NCBI GenBank assembly: GCA_903772945.1
Contig: CAICTM010000208.1
Span: forward strand, 1 to 64,000
Source of the DNA: Seminavis robusta
Lineage: Eukaryota > Bacillariophyta > Bacillariophyceae > Naviculales > Naviculaceae
DNA: 64,000 nucleotides
Direction of reading: 5' to 3'
In this document: piece by piece, positions 23,759 to 34,000 of the stretch
Layout of the letters: the number at the start of each line of letters is the position of its first letter
Numbering within the stretch: the stretch's first letter is position 1
Program-made: the position numbers and the translations under genes
The notes under the pieces: model-generated
The model's database searches: none
The model's input: only the letters and a program-made list of their open reading frames with translations
Told to the model about the DNA's origin: nothing

Positions 23759-25890
23759 ATGGCGTCGCCTCCAGTGCTCCATGTAGCGGGCTTTAAGAGC
23801 TGTAAGTGTATAACTAGCTAGCTAGTATACCGAATTGAATTGAATCAGATGATGAGGAGGTACTGGTCTGTCTCACTCCTCTCTTTCTATTTTGATAGGC
23901 GGCTTTTATCGCCGTGTCGTCCAAGTAGTGAGCTCCCTGACGGTCCTCTTTCCAACTCGTATTCGCGTCCAAGAACACGAATTTGAAGATCGAGCTTCCT
24001 ATCGCAAATTCTTGATTGACGATGCCTTTCGCGACAAGTTTGACAGTCCGAGCGCCAAGGAACATTCGTCGTCTCCCTTTTGTTGGTTTTCCTCCGACAC
24101 TGAGTCCGAAAATAAGGAATCCTTTTTGGGAGGACACGACGATGCACTCGAATGGTGTCGTGGCTTTTTGAATCCCTCCACTCCTACTACACTTGGTGCT
24201 ACTACTACTAGCAATAGTATGCTAGACGACGGTCACACGGCCAATCACGGGTACGATTACGATCTCGTGGTGATTGGTGGTGGATCCGGTGGAATGGCCG
24301 CCTCCAAAGAAGCGGCCGATTTGGGTGCCAAAGTCGCCTGTCTCGATTTTGTCAAACCATCGCCGGCAGGCACCACGTGGGGACTCGGCGGAACCTGTGT
24401 CAATGTCGGATGCATTCCCAAAAAGTTGTTTCATATTGGCAGTATGCTCAAAGAGAGTATTCAGGAAGATGGACCCAGTTTTGGAATGAATAATCTGCCA
24501 CTCAATGGCAATGGTGATGAGCCACAACACCCCGATATTCAACACTCGTGGGAAGAACTGCGGGAAAATGTCATTAATTACATTCGATCGCTCAATTTCA
24601 AATACCGCGTCCGTCTTCGCGAAAAGAATGTCACCTATCTCAACAAACTGGGACGATTCGTCGACAAACACACACTCGAAGTCAAGGACAAAAAGGGAAA
24701 ACTCAGTCAAATCACGTCCTCCCGATTCTTGATTGCCGTCGGAGGACGGCCTACGCCGCTGGCATGTCCCGGTGGTGAATTGGCCATTAGCAGTGACGAT
24801 GTCTTTTCGTTGGAAAAGAATCCCGGCAAAACACTCTGTGTCGGAGCGTCCTACATTTCCCTCGAATGCGCCGGGTTCCTCGCGGGGCTGGGTATTGATA
24901 CCACCGTGGCGGTACGATCCATTCTCTTGCGAGGATTCGATCGCGAATGTGCCGACAAGATTGATGCCTACATGGTCAAGCACGGGGTCAAATTCAAGCG
25001 ACAAGTCACACCCGCCAAATTGGAACAAATTGGAGAAAAAATCAAAGTAACCTTTTCCGATGGCACCGACGAAGAATTTGATACCGTGCTGGGGGCCATT
25101 GGACGTACGGCCGATACCGAACAATTGGGATTGGACAATGTCGGTGTGGATATTAATCCCAAAAACAAAAAGATCTTGGGCAAACTAGAACAATCCGTCT
25201 CGGCACCGAATATTTATGCCGTGGGGGATGTCTTGGAGGTATGTATATGATGTTCACAACAAACAGGAAGGATTTTTTGTGTGTAGGAGTGTGTGTGCGT
25301 TGCTGCCAGTTGTCAAAGGATGCTCATCCCAAGCTCGGTCGTCATTGTTTTGCTTGACCAACACCCGTTCGAAACTAACCCCATTGCGCTACTGCCAGGG
25401 ATCCCCGGAGTTGACACCCGTCGCCATCCAAGCTGGAATTGCGTTGGCGCGACGTCTCTTTGGTGGATCCAAGGAACCCATGGATTACATCAATGTCTGT
25501 ACCACAGTCTTTACTCCCATTGAGTACTCTTGTGTCGGTTACTCGGAGGACGACGCCATTGAAAAGTTTGGCCTCGACAATATTGAAGTCTATCACCGCG
25601 AATTCTTGCCTCTGGAATGGTCCATTTCACACGGACGATCTGAAAACTTTGCCTTTGCCAAGGTCATTACCGAAAAGGAGGCTCCGCAAAAGGTACTGGG
25701 CATTCACTATCTAGGACCGCAAGCAGGAGAAGTCATGCAAGGATATGGTGCCGCCATCAAGTGTGGATTGACATTTGAAAAACTCAGCAATACAGTGGGT
25801 ATTCATCCGACGTCGTCCGAAGAACTCGTCACATTGAGTGTGACTAAGGCCAGTGGCGAGGATGCCGCGGCCGGTGGATGCTGAGGTTAA
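23759..25890 (+). CDS. selenocysteine thioredoxin reductase with N-terminal glutaredoxin-like domain
   Basis: FAD/NADPH enzyme of the large (animal-type) thioredoxin reductase group. It reduces thioredoxin and possibly glutathione-linked substrates. Three exons are placed at 23759-23801, 23899-25238 and 25399-25890; the ATG sits in a strong GCCACCATGG context. Residues 1-110 resemble a glutaredoxin fold with a single-Cys site (FKSCGFY) and a FLGGHDDALEWC segment matching the GGxDD region. The reductase follows: an FAD-binding GGGSGGMAAS, the redox disulphide CVNVGC, an NADPH region and the IHPTSSEE catalytic histidine motif. The last codons read GGA TGC TGA GGT TAA, that is Gly-Cys-Sec-Gly-stop, the exact C-terminal redox motif of animal selenoenzymes. 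With UGA read as Sec the product has 624 residues. If UGA were a stop, the protein would end in Cys without a partner. A hairpin and a SECIS candidate follow. Fusion plus Sec recalls thioredoxin-glutathione reductase. Confidence 0.9.
25882..25884 (+). promoter_or_regulatory. UGA codon read as selenocysteine
   Basis: In-frame TGA between TGC (Cys) and GGT (Gly), followed immediately by the true stop TAA at 25888-25890. The resulting Gly-Cys-Sec-Gly end is the hallmark of Sec-containing thioredoxin reductases. Confidence 0.88.
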
Positions 25891-25954
25891 GCCCTTCGAG
25901 CGGTACGTCATCCTGCATGCACTTATCTGTGTGCGTGATGACAGCTCGAAGGGC
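25891..25954 (+). promoter_or_regulatory. strong hairpin directly after the Sec/stop codons
   Basis: GCCCTTCGAGC (25891-25901) pairs perfectly with GCTCGAAGGGC (25944-25954). Inside it, GTCATC pairs with GATGAC and GCAC with GTGC. The stem begins six bases after the UGA. This placement matches Sec redefinition elements known from selenoprotein N, which favour Sec insertion over termination. It lacks a 5' UGA so it is not itself a SECIS. The structure is seen directly; the role is inferred. Confidence 0.7.
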
Positions 25955-26088
25955 TCGGTCGGACTAAGAAATCCGGCGGACAACAAAAAGTAAATTGGTT
26001 TTGGTAGGAAAGGAAAGAACAGGGCTATTCGTGGTTTGGCTACGGCTGCCGACAAACAACAATCGGCACCGTGATCAATTGAGAATAG

Positions 26089-26169
26089 CAACACGTGAAT
26101 GACGGTGTATGTTCCAAAGTGCAATCGTAAAATGGTTGCTTTGCTTTGGGTTCACCTGACAACGAGTTG
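26089..26169 (+). promoter_or_regulatory. candidate SECIS element
   Basis: Nested pairing consistent with SECIS architecture. The basal helix is CAAC/GTTG plus CGT/ACG around an A-A mismatch, with a small internal loop. Then UGAC (26100-26103, preceded by A) faces UGAC (26157-26160), in register for tandem G-A pairs. Helix II follows as GGTG/CACC and CCAAAG/CTTTGG, then GCAA/TTGC under an apical loop containing AAAA. It starts about 205 nt after the Sec codon, a normal distance. Helix II has an uneven internal loop (6 and 3 nt), which is a weakness. Hand-folded. Confidence 0.5.
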
Positions 26170-26754
26170 GAGGGGCTACCTTACTTTTGGGGGCTCCTGC
26201 GCTGTTCACATCCCCTTCTACTAAGATCTATTCTATTCATGAACAACTAAACATTGCGTTTGAAATTGTACTTTCTTTGATTTGCCGCACGAACATGTAG
26301 GTAGCTACATGTAGCGACTAAAAGATGCGATGTCTCCTACAACCATCTGGCCGTCACAAAAGCACATTTTTGCCTTGGGGTTATCCCATCGTCGCTTGCC
26401 GGCGAGGGACTCAAAGGACTCGCAATGCTGAAGATTGGCAAACCTGCAGGGGCTTACAACTTCGTTGGCACTGCTAGCAATGTACTGCACTATCCGGTGC
26501 TTCTCGCTCAAGTGCAAGTGTTCTGAGAGGCAGGCAAGTGCGAAGTGAGTGCTAGAGTGCTTCCGTCTTGGTCACTTTCGCACCTGCCATGGCCACTAGA
26601 TCAAATATAGCATCCCAATCCACCAGCCCATGTGAGAGCTTGTAGGGATGGTAAATTACATAGCCATCTTTGGCTGCTTGGCTGCATCGTTCCAGGATCC
26701 ACCTTGCAATCATTTGGTCACTGCTGCGTACATTCTCATCCTAGCTAGTTTGTG

Positions 26755-26824
26755 CACAGGCCCCGAGCCTCAATTATACGTGGATGGAACACAGGCCCCG
26801 AGCCTCAATTATACGTGGATGGAA
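26755..26824 (+). repeat. 35-bp perfect tandem duplication
   Basis: The unit beginning CACAGGCCCCGAGCCTCAAT occurs at 26755 and again at 26790 with no differences over 35 bases, so it is very recent. It lies in the gap between the thioredoxin reductase and the protease gene. Confidence 0.93.
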
Positions 26825-27137
26825 GTAGGTCTGTTTGTGCTTCATGCAGCAGGCCTCTTTGGTATACCCAGAGCCATTGCCTTTGCCTGGAACCTGGAAC
26901 CTAGCTTTTCCAAATGGAGAGGTGGAGGTTGGAGGGGAGGTTCACCCATGAAGATATGCCAACAGGTACCGTTACAATAGTACAGCTCAGCTGGGTTAAA
27001 GTTAATTCGACTCTTGGATTTATTCGATTCGATTCGATTCAGGGAAGATTCGAATAGAATCTTTCCGCTTTCAATCGCCACCAAGCCACATGCCGCATGA
27101 GCTCCACATGCCACATCTTCTCACCATCGCCGAGACT

Positions 27138-27848
27138 ATGAGCAACCCTTTGCTTTTGAACTACCACGATGCGGTCCTGTACCAATCTGACTTGAACATC
27201 CTTGAGTCTCCCCGTGTCTGGTTGAATGATGCGTGCATGAACTTTGTCTTGACTCGACTGGGAAAGGAATTTGCCTCCAGGTGTCGGTTTGTCGATCCCT
27301 CGGTCTTGTCCTTTTTCATGCATCAATGGGACGAAGAAGAAGATGGCGATGAAGATGTTTTGGGACTAAAGCGGCCACAAGACGATGGAAGCACCCTCTT
27401 TTTATTTCTACCCATCAACGACAACTACGTGAGTCAGAATTGGACCAACCCGGGAGGAGGCACTCATTGGAGTTTGCTTCTGTTAGCGATGGAAAAGAAG
27501 AAAGACGGCAGCCAATTTTGGCATTTTGATTCTTCTGCCGGATCCAACCAACGGGCCGCCTTGGCTGTCGCACAAAAGATCCAACGAGTCATGAACCACC
27601 ATCCGAAACATCCCATGGAAGAGTGCACGGCACCCCAGCAACAAAATGGTTATGACTGTGGACTGCATACATTGGCCACGGCAAGAGCACTGGCCATGGC
27701 CTTTTCCTCTGGAGAAGAAAACAAGTTTCGAAAGGATACTTTGGAAGACATAGTCCGACAAACAGTGGCCACATCACCCTCCTTCTTTTCCAAGATGCGA
27801 CAAGCCATGGTCCAGGACATTCAAAGTCTGATTCAAGAGGATTCCTAA
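27138..27848 (+). CDS. SENP8/NEDP1-like cysteine protease (Ulp1 family C48)
   Basis: Predicted protease of the Ulp1/SENP family. Overall length (about 236 residues, no N-terminal extension) and sequence pattern match SENP8/NEDP1, which removes the ubiquitin-like modifier NEDD8. All catalytic elements are visible: His in GGTHWSLLL, Asp in FWHFDSS, the oxyanion Gln in APQQQNGYD and Cys in YDCGLH. The N-terminal LNYHDAVLYQSDLNIL and WLNDACMNF segments match the family's substrate-binding region. An in-frame ATG 48 nt upstream exists, but the ATG at 27138 begins the conserved part. Single exon. A SUMO-specific activity is the alternative; deneddylation is inferred from resemblance. It is convergent with the RGG/ankyrin gene, whose end lies 137 bases away. 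Confidence 0.88.
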   Translation: MSNPLLLNYHDAVLYQSDLNILESPRVWLNDACMNFVLTRLGKEFASRCRFVDPSVLSFFMHQWDEEEDGDEDVLGLKRPQDDGSTLFLFLPINDNYVSQNWTNPGGGTHWSLLLLAMEKKKDGSQFWHFDSSAGSNQRAALAVAQKIQRVMNHHPKHPMEECTAPQQQNGYDCGLHTLATARALAMAFSSGEENKFRKDTLEDIVRQTVATSPSFFSKMRQAMVQDIQSLIQEDS

Positions 27849-27985
27849 TGATCGTCGATGTGATACGAACAATCATCTGGATCAATGGGGGACAAACTAG
27901 TCAGTTGCAATTTAGCACAACAGAAAGCATTTGCAGCTACATAGTACCATAGGGATTATTTCAACTGAATCCATGCTATTCGATT

Positions 27986-28657
27986 CTATTCTTCGTATTC
28001 TCTGACTTCTGCATCCAGCTGAGAATGGCTCTCTGCTTCCTCGCCAATTGAATCCATGTCGTCTGAGTTTGTGGACTCATCATCATCATCTGCTTCTGCA
28101 TCCATCTGAAAGTCGGTCACATCCATTTGCTCAGCCCTGGACAGTCGCGTCTGTGTCTGGGGCCACCACTTACTCCAGGTAGGTCTCATGGACCCCATTA
28201 GGTGAGTAGCTGAATGTCCATTCTTTCCCGGCTCATCCAGACTCGCCCCAGCTTCGACCAGCAGCCTTGCACAACCCGCACGTCCTTTCCTTATACAAAT
28301 GTGAAGTGGTGTTCGATCTGTTGACACGATTATTCGAGGACAGCGACCTTTCTTGACTTTTCGATGGTGCTTGAAAACATAGTATCCCAGAGGGTCTCCT
28401 GGTGACACTCGCGTGGCCTCCTTTGATCCAAACAAGTTGGGACTGCACCCATGCTGATTGATGAGTGTTCTCAGATCATTGGCATTGCCATTTTCGCAAG
28501 AGAGAATGAAGTTTCGACGGTTATGCCTGGGACTGTAGCGCCGCGGGAGCATACTAGTACATGTACTTCTTTTCTGGCCTCTTCCACGTCCACGTCCTCT
28601 CCCTTTTGATCTACCCCGACCTCTGCCACCACGACCACCTCGACCTCTTCCGCTCAT
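27986..28657 (-). CDS. RGG-box and ankyrin-repeat protein
   Basis: A 223-residue single-exon protein with three parts. Residues 1-28 are an almost pure Arg/Gly tract (SGRGRGGRGGRGRGRSKGR), typical of RNA-binding and arginine-methylated RGG boxes. Residues 45-150 hold two or three ankyrin-like repeats; the clearest are FILSCENGNANDLRTLINQH and RTPLHICIRKGRAGCARLLV. The C-terminal 60 residues are acidic (AEADDDDESTNSDDMDS). The combination suggests a protein that bridges RNA or ribonucleoprotein and a protein partner, probably in the nucleus or nucleolus. That role is inference; no named family was recognised. The RGG tract is encoded by varied Arg codons, so it is not simply a nucleotide repeat. 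Confidence 0.75.
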   Translation of the reverse strand: MSGRGRGGRGGRGRGRSKGRGRGRGRGQKRSTCTSMLPRRYSPRHNRRNFILSCENGNANDLRTLINQHGCSPNLFGSKEATRVSPGDPLGYYVFKHHRKVKKGRCPRIIVSTDRTPLHICIRKGRAGCARLLVEAGASLDEPGKNGHSATHLMGSMRPTWSKWWPQTQTRLSRAEQMDVTDFQMDAEADDDDESTNSDDMDSIGEEAESHSQLDAEVREYEE

Positions 28658-29556
28658 TGACAGATTGTTTTGATTAGCTTATAAAATAATCACGAAAACA
28701 AAAAATCCAAGATGGGAGTACAGCCAAGAAGAGCGGTGCCAAGAGCTTCACATGAAAATCTGAGTTTCTGGGGTGCAAGACTCATCAGTCGGAACCGGTA
28801 CTGGTACAGGATCCTTTTCCAAGAGACACTTATGAATATGCTTCTGCCCTACTAGCTATTAATAGTACTGCCTGGCTGGTATCTGGCTAGCTGTGGGATC
28901 CATTTTTTTTAATGCTATGGTAATTATTTTCTTAGAAGGAAGCTGCTATTGTTGTCTGGCCATTTCTGCCCCACAGCTGCAGTATGATCCCGCTGACCTT
29001 ATGAGAATGAATCCAATTCTTCTGCTCCTGTCATGCCTGATAGCAGAAGGGATCTTAGAGGCCGGCCCATTATTGCACCTTGAGACAAATCCCAGAATGT
29101 CATATGGTAACAACTGTCATTTTCACATACCGGTACGCTCAGGAACCAGTATCACCCCATAGAGCACCAGAACCTCGGAGTTGCTTTGGACTGTTACTCC
29201 TCCCGTCCGACAATCACCTCGCCAGGATTTACCAATCACTCAGCATTGTCGCTGCGTGCTTCCCCCTTGTTGCCTACTGTACGGCTCGCCAGCATCCTCC
29301 CACTTGGAATGTTACCGAATGTTATCAGGTCTGGTACAAACCAGTCCTTGTGTGGACCATCGTGAATAGAAAGCAGTTTGATCTCTCGGGAAGGTTAAAA
29401 GACTCATCCAGCTCTGCAAGCTTTCGGGCATCCTGCCCTGCCCTCTGATCACCGAGGCGTTCCGACGTTGTTGTCAAAGCTTTGACGAGTTGGGCTTGGT
29501 GGCATGTACAGTACGCCCATCTGACTTGCTATCACTTACTGTAGAAGAGGATCAAG
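28658..29556. other. intergenic, no supported gene
   Basis: Separates the RGG/ankyrin gene (minus) from the transglutaminase-like gene (plus). Short ORFs at 28893-29448 are overlapping and without recognisable composition. Confidence 0.5.
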
Positions 29557-30285
29557 ATGCTCCAGCTAGCGCTCGCCATGTCAAGGAGGGTGGTTATTGC
29601 GCTCTCACTTGGTATAGTTTCCTTGTCGCCAGCTTTGGCCATGACGGTGTCGCCACCTCCCACACTGATTGCTGCCGATCCATCGCTGTACCTAAAGCCG
29701 TCCCAATGGATCGACTTTGAGCATCCGGAGATTCAAGCCAAGGCTGCTGAATTGGCGGTCAAAGCAAGTGACAACCACGGCATTATTCGATCCTGCTTTG
29801 AGTTTGTTCGAGACGAAATCATGCACAGTAGCGATTATCAACAAGATCCCGTCACCTGCAAGGCATCGAATGTCCTGCAACACAAGACGGGATACTGCTA
29901 CGCCAAGAGTCACCTGCTGGCATCACTCTTGCGAGCCAATGGGATTCCTACGGGTCTCTGCTACCAGCGATTGACCATTGCCGATGACGACAGTGGACCA
30001 CCGTATTGTCTGCATGGATTGAATGCCGTCTACTTGCCGGAAACCAAAGAGTGGTTTCGAGTCGACCCTCGAGGTCTCAAGCCAACCATTCAACAGGCGG
30101 TCTTTGATCCACCACACGAAGTATTGGCATTTCCCATCCGAACAGACATTGGGGAAGCAGATTTTCCCCGCGTCTACATCGATCCGTTGCCCCTGATCGT
30201 CGAGACACTGACCACCCGCACCAAGTCTTGGAAGGATGTCCTGGATCACCTTCCAGATGCCGAAGCGCTCGAGGAGGCAGGGTAG
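29557..30285 (+). CDS. transglutaminase-like superfamily protein, secreted, bacterial type
   Basis: A 242-residue single-exon protein with an N-terminal signal-like segment (VVIALSLGIVSLSPALA) followed by a transglutaminase-like (papain-fold) domain. The catalytic triad is present: Cys in GYCYAKSHLLASLLRANG, His in YCLHGLNAVYL and Asp in WFRVDPRG. The motif CFEFVRDEIMHSSDY is also standard in bacterial members. In bacteria such proteins act as cysteine proteases or amidases on peptides; the substrate here is unknown. Sequence and single-exon structure look closer to bacterial proteins than to animal transglutaminases, suggesting old lateral transfer; that is inference. An alternative start seven codons downstream would also keep the signal segment. 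Targeting could be secretion or organellar. Confidence 0.85.
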   Translation: MLQLALAMSRRVVIALSLGIVSLSPALAMTVSPPPTLIAADPSLYLKPSQWIDFEHPEIQAKAAELAVKASDNHGIIRSCFEFVRDEIMHSSDYQQDPVTCKASNVLQHKTGYCYAKSHLLASLLRANGIPTGLCYQRLTIADDDSGPPYCLHGLNAVYLPETKEWFRVDPRGLKPTIQQAVFDPPHEVLAFPIRTDIGEADFPRVYIDPLPLIVETLTTRTKSWKDVLDHLPDAEALEEAG

Positions 30286-31032
30286 TAATAAATATCGCAC
30301 TAGCTAGCTAGGCAGATACGGGGATTATCTCATGACAAAAATGAAGCTATGTTTGGCCCGTGTAATGTCAAGTCAAACCTGGACACTTCAGCTCAGACCA
30401 TAACCTGGACACTTCCGCCCAGCATCAGATGCGCTGTCATGTTGCCACAAACGATCAGCACTTTAAAACTTGTTCATATCCCCGGACCTGGCTGCAGGAC
30501 CTGAGGAAGAAAAGTTCCTGGTAATATGGATGCCCACTTGAGAGGCAGTGGGTGACAGACACAGTTGGGAGCATCAGAGGCAGTGCTTGGGCGTCAACAT
30601 TGGCGGGAGTATATTCGTCAAGACTTTTCCAGCAGCCAATTTCATTACTCGGGTCTCAAGTAGACTCCAGGGCGTCCAAAACCCAATGCATTCCCCAACG
30701 ATGTTGATTGTGCGTGCAGTCCACTGGGCATCCTGCACATCATAGTGCGCTGCCTTTCTACAAGATTGGCTGTCAATACCAGTACAAGAGGATGCAATGC
30801 AGCGAGAGCCATCTGAAGGAGGAGACAGAGATGGAGCAGATCGTCAAAGCAATTCTGTAGGGTTTCCTTCAATGAATCAACCAAACAGTTGCCCACGATT
30901 TGAATCTGTATCAAACGATAGGGTCCCAAGTTGGGATATCCCGCAGTCGGGGTAGCTCCGGGATAGAGACAACAATAGTGGTGCCATATGGAAAAGAAGG
31001 TGAACAAAAATCCAATTGTCACACAAGCTGCA
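30286..31032. other. intergenic, no supported gene
   Basis: Contains a CTAGCTAG cluster at 30300-30311 just after the transglutaminase stop. A repeated phrase, ACCTGGACACTTC, occurs twice near 30377-30413. No coding signal. Confidence 0.5.
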
Positions 31033-34000
31033 TCAACAGGAAACTTCCGTGCGTTCCGAAATTTCAGACAAGATTTGATCGCCTGGTGCTAGAAATTGGC
31101 TTGGCGGTTGAGACTTTTGGTCATCTGGTGCCAAGAATTGGCTTGGTGGTTGGACATGACTTGGGGAGCTTTCCTCGAACGTGACATGAGGCCCATCGGA
31201 TGTCGAGGAAGCAGGTTCATCAACCGTCAACGTGCCCAAAAGGGGAGCTGTACGCAAGCAACAACGAGACGGGAAAGAGAAAGTGTTAGGCAGGCACAGG
31301 TACAAAAAGGAAGCCACTCTATTCCCGAACAGTACTTACAGTGCTCGTTGCCCGCGATCGCTGCCGCTGCCTCGGGCTCAGAATCGTCGCTGTTGGGTTC
31401 AGAGGCAACGACAACAGACGGGGCCTCGTTCACCTTTGCCAGCTCTTCTCGCAATCGTTGCACCTCTGCTTCTAGCTCCATAATACGCCTTTTGTCGTCT
31501 TCGTTAACGCTCGATCTCATAATACTTGATCGAAGTCCTCTTGCAGAGGTGTCGACGTTTGCCTTTACAAGTCAACGCTCGCTTATATTTATAATCTTGT
31601 ATTTATTCGCTCTATAATATTTAAGAATACTCCAGTTCCCACATTTTTAACTCTAACCCTATTTTAGTACTAGAGCACGTACAATTCTACAGGAATAGTT
31701 AGGGTTAGGGATAAAATCAATATTTATTCTCGCTGTTATATTTACTGAATTCCTGAATCCCCCCCAGTATATATATCTGAATGTTGACTGTATGTGTCGC
31801 AAACTCACAAAGTTCAAATCTGGAAACTGTTCCTCCAGATCTTCGATATTTTCGGCGGTTGCCGATGCATCCTCCTCGCGGGCCAAAATGCGGTACTTTT
31901 GCAGCCAACTACGCATGGGCAGATGGCGGAAAATGTGTCAGCTTCCTTTGGACAACGACGAGAGATGTAGACGCGACGCACTTACGGCATCAGAGCGTAG
32001 ACGAATATTAAACGCCAACAAGTGCCAGCTCTCTTTCCGAAGTGATTGGCATATCGCTGGGTATTGCAGGTGGAAAAGGCATGTGAGGTACAGATGTTTT
32101 TGAAACGTAGCCAGGACCTTTCCAAACTCACCAACTTCATGAGATAGATTACTCCAAGTTGCTCGATGTAAGGATGCCTGTGCGCCTGCGGTAGCACCAT
32201 GCCGAGATTGAATTCGATTCAGAAGCAGCAATGACAAAAAATCGCCAACTGAACTATTCAAACTAACCTCATGACTCAACACTTCTTTCATGTGCACGAC
32301 AGGATAGTTGTCAAGTTCCAACGGCCCAATTCTCCCCACATTGTGTGCAAGAAAAGGTGTATCCACTCTACCTATGAAAGTGGCAGAAGCCAGAAGCAGC
32401 TTCAAAGCACGCACAAGGATGTATCCGGCGGACAATGCAAAGTTCCCCCATTCCAATGCAAGGATGCTTATGTTCGCAGGTCCTGGTTTGGTTCGGTAAA
32501 ATGACTTGTACATCGTGCAACGGCAGGTGCATACGAATGCGAGACGCACGAGCGCCACTGATATAATGCCGCAGAGGATAGCTACCAGCCGCTGTGCGTA
32601 GTAAGCGCTTGCTTGCCACAACTACGCAAAGAGCAACCAAGTCAGACACCAAAACAAACGTGGAGACAAGTATGTTCGACGCGCTAGGGGGCTTACAAAA
32701 AAGAAGAGGACCAAACCAAACGCGCCACCAACGAGGACGCTCGAAAACAAGCTTCCCCAGAACAAACTACCAGTCAACAAAGCGACCTGGGGTAGGAGCA
32801 CATGAGAAATGCGGGTGGCGGCATGACGAAACAACAATATGCGGACACAAAGAACTGTTTACCTGATCTGGGGCGTGGCGATAGCGGTTGAAATCTTTGT
32901 TGCGCAGGGTAGCAATGTCACCCGATCGCAGTCTGAGAATCGTCGTGACAACTGAAGGGATAAAGACAACAGCCAAACTAAGTGCCGTGAAGAAGGCAAT
33001 GATCGTCCCAAGATACAGTGGTGCAGTGATCATGTACTTTTCTCTGGGCGAAAGAAGGGCAATCCTCGTGTAAGTCGGGACGGTGTGGGCGTGCTAGAAA
33101 TACGAACCTTACTTACGAAGGATAGAGGCTGTCAACACCTTCGTTGGCCGCGCCTTGTGCCGCGTTGTACGCAGTCGTGCGCCATATATCGCCCTCAAAA
33201 CCAGACGCATTCAAAAGCGCGAGTTGACTGGTCGCATTCAGTGAGCCTGACTGAGCGGATTCCACCAGGGGGCACAGGTAGCTCACATCCGTGCCCTTGA
33301 AGTCACACAGTGACATATTCCCAGTCCCCGGACAGTACTTGTTAAAGAGGTCTTCTGCTGGAGCAAGCGAGGCATTGCTGCAGCCAAAATCAATTCCACT
33401 GGAAGCGTCGAGAGTTTTCAAGTAGTTTGATACCAAAGGAGTCATGTTTGCAATGGCTGTCTCAACCGCTTCGCCCTGTGGGTCGACCTCGAAGGCCCGA
33501 TTAATGTAGTGGTCTACTTGTCGTTTGGCCCACTCAATATCGTACTCCTCTGCGACGTGCAGAGTCAGAAAAATGCCTCCAAAGAGAACGTAGAATGTCA
33601 CCACATACTGAGCAAGGTTGGAAGATATCATTCTCGCTGGCACCCAAATGCCATGCTTCTGGAAAATTTGATTCGTCCCGAACAACTGCCTCCAACACCA
33701 AATGAAGCCTCCTGCCCTTTTAAACTTCTTTCCTTCCGTTTCATACTGCTTCAGTGCTTGACCATAATGACTGTTGAGGATTGAATCTAGGTCCTTGGAC
33801 GTGCAGATTTCCAGTGCATTCTTTGTCATGCGAGACAATTTCATAGCAGTGGCCTGTTTCACGGCCTGCTCTTCGCTGATGCTGCTCTTGAGGATGGGAT
33901 TTTGAGGGAACGATTGACGGAGTTTTTCAAAGCAGTCTGTTGCAAAGCTCAAGGCAAATGCATTACTCAGGTGAAAGACACATGTGATAAGTCCAAAAAT

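Noticed and set aside
24222-25124. 300-codon ORF antisense to the thioredoxin reductase
   Set aside because: Mirror frame of a well-supported conserved gene. No domain.
25891-25954. The hairpin after the stop codon as the SECIS element itself
   Set aside because: No UGA on the 5' strand, and it lies too close to the Sec codon for known SECIS function. A redefinition-type role fits better.
26024-26089. A second 3' UTR hairpin (GCTATTC/GAATAGC with an inner TGCCGA/TCGGCA stem and an AA-rich loop) as the SECIS element
   Set aside because: It has UGAU on the 3' side and the right shape, but the 5' side lacks any UGA or GA to form the required G-A pairs.
31690-31715. TTAGGGTTAGGG as a telomere remnant
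   Set aside because: Only two units, in an A/T-rich intron of the 14-exon gene. Too short to mean anything.
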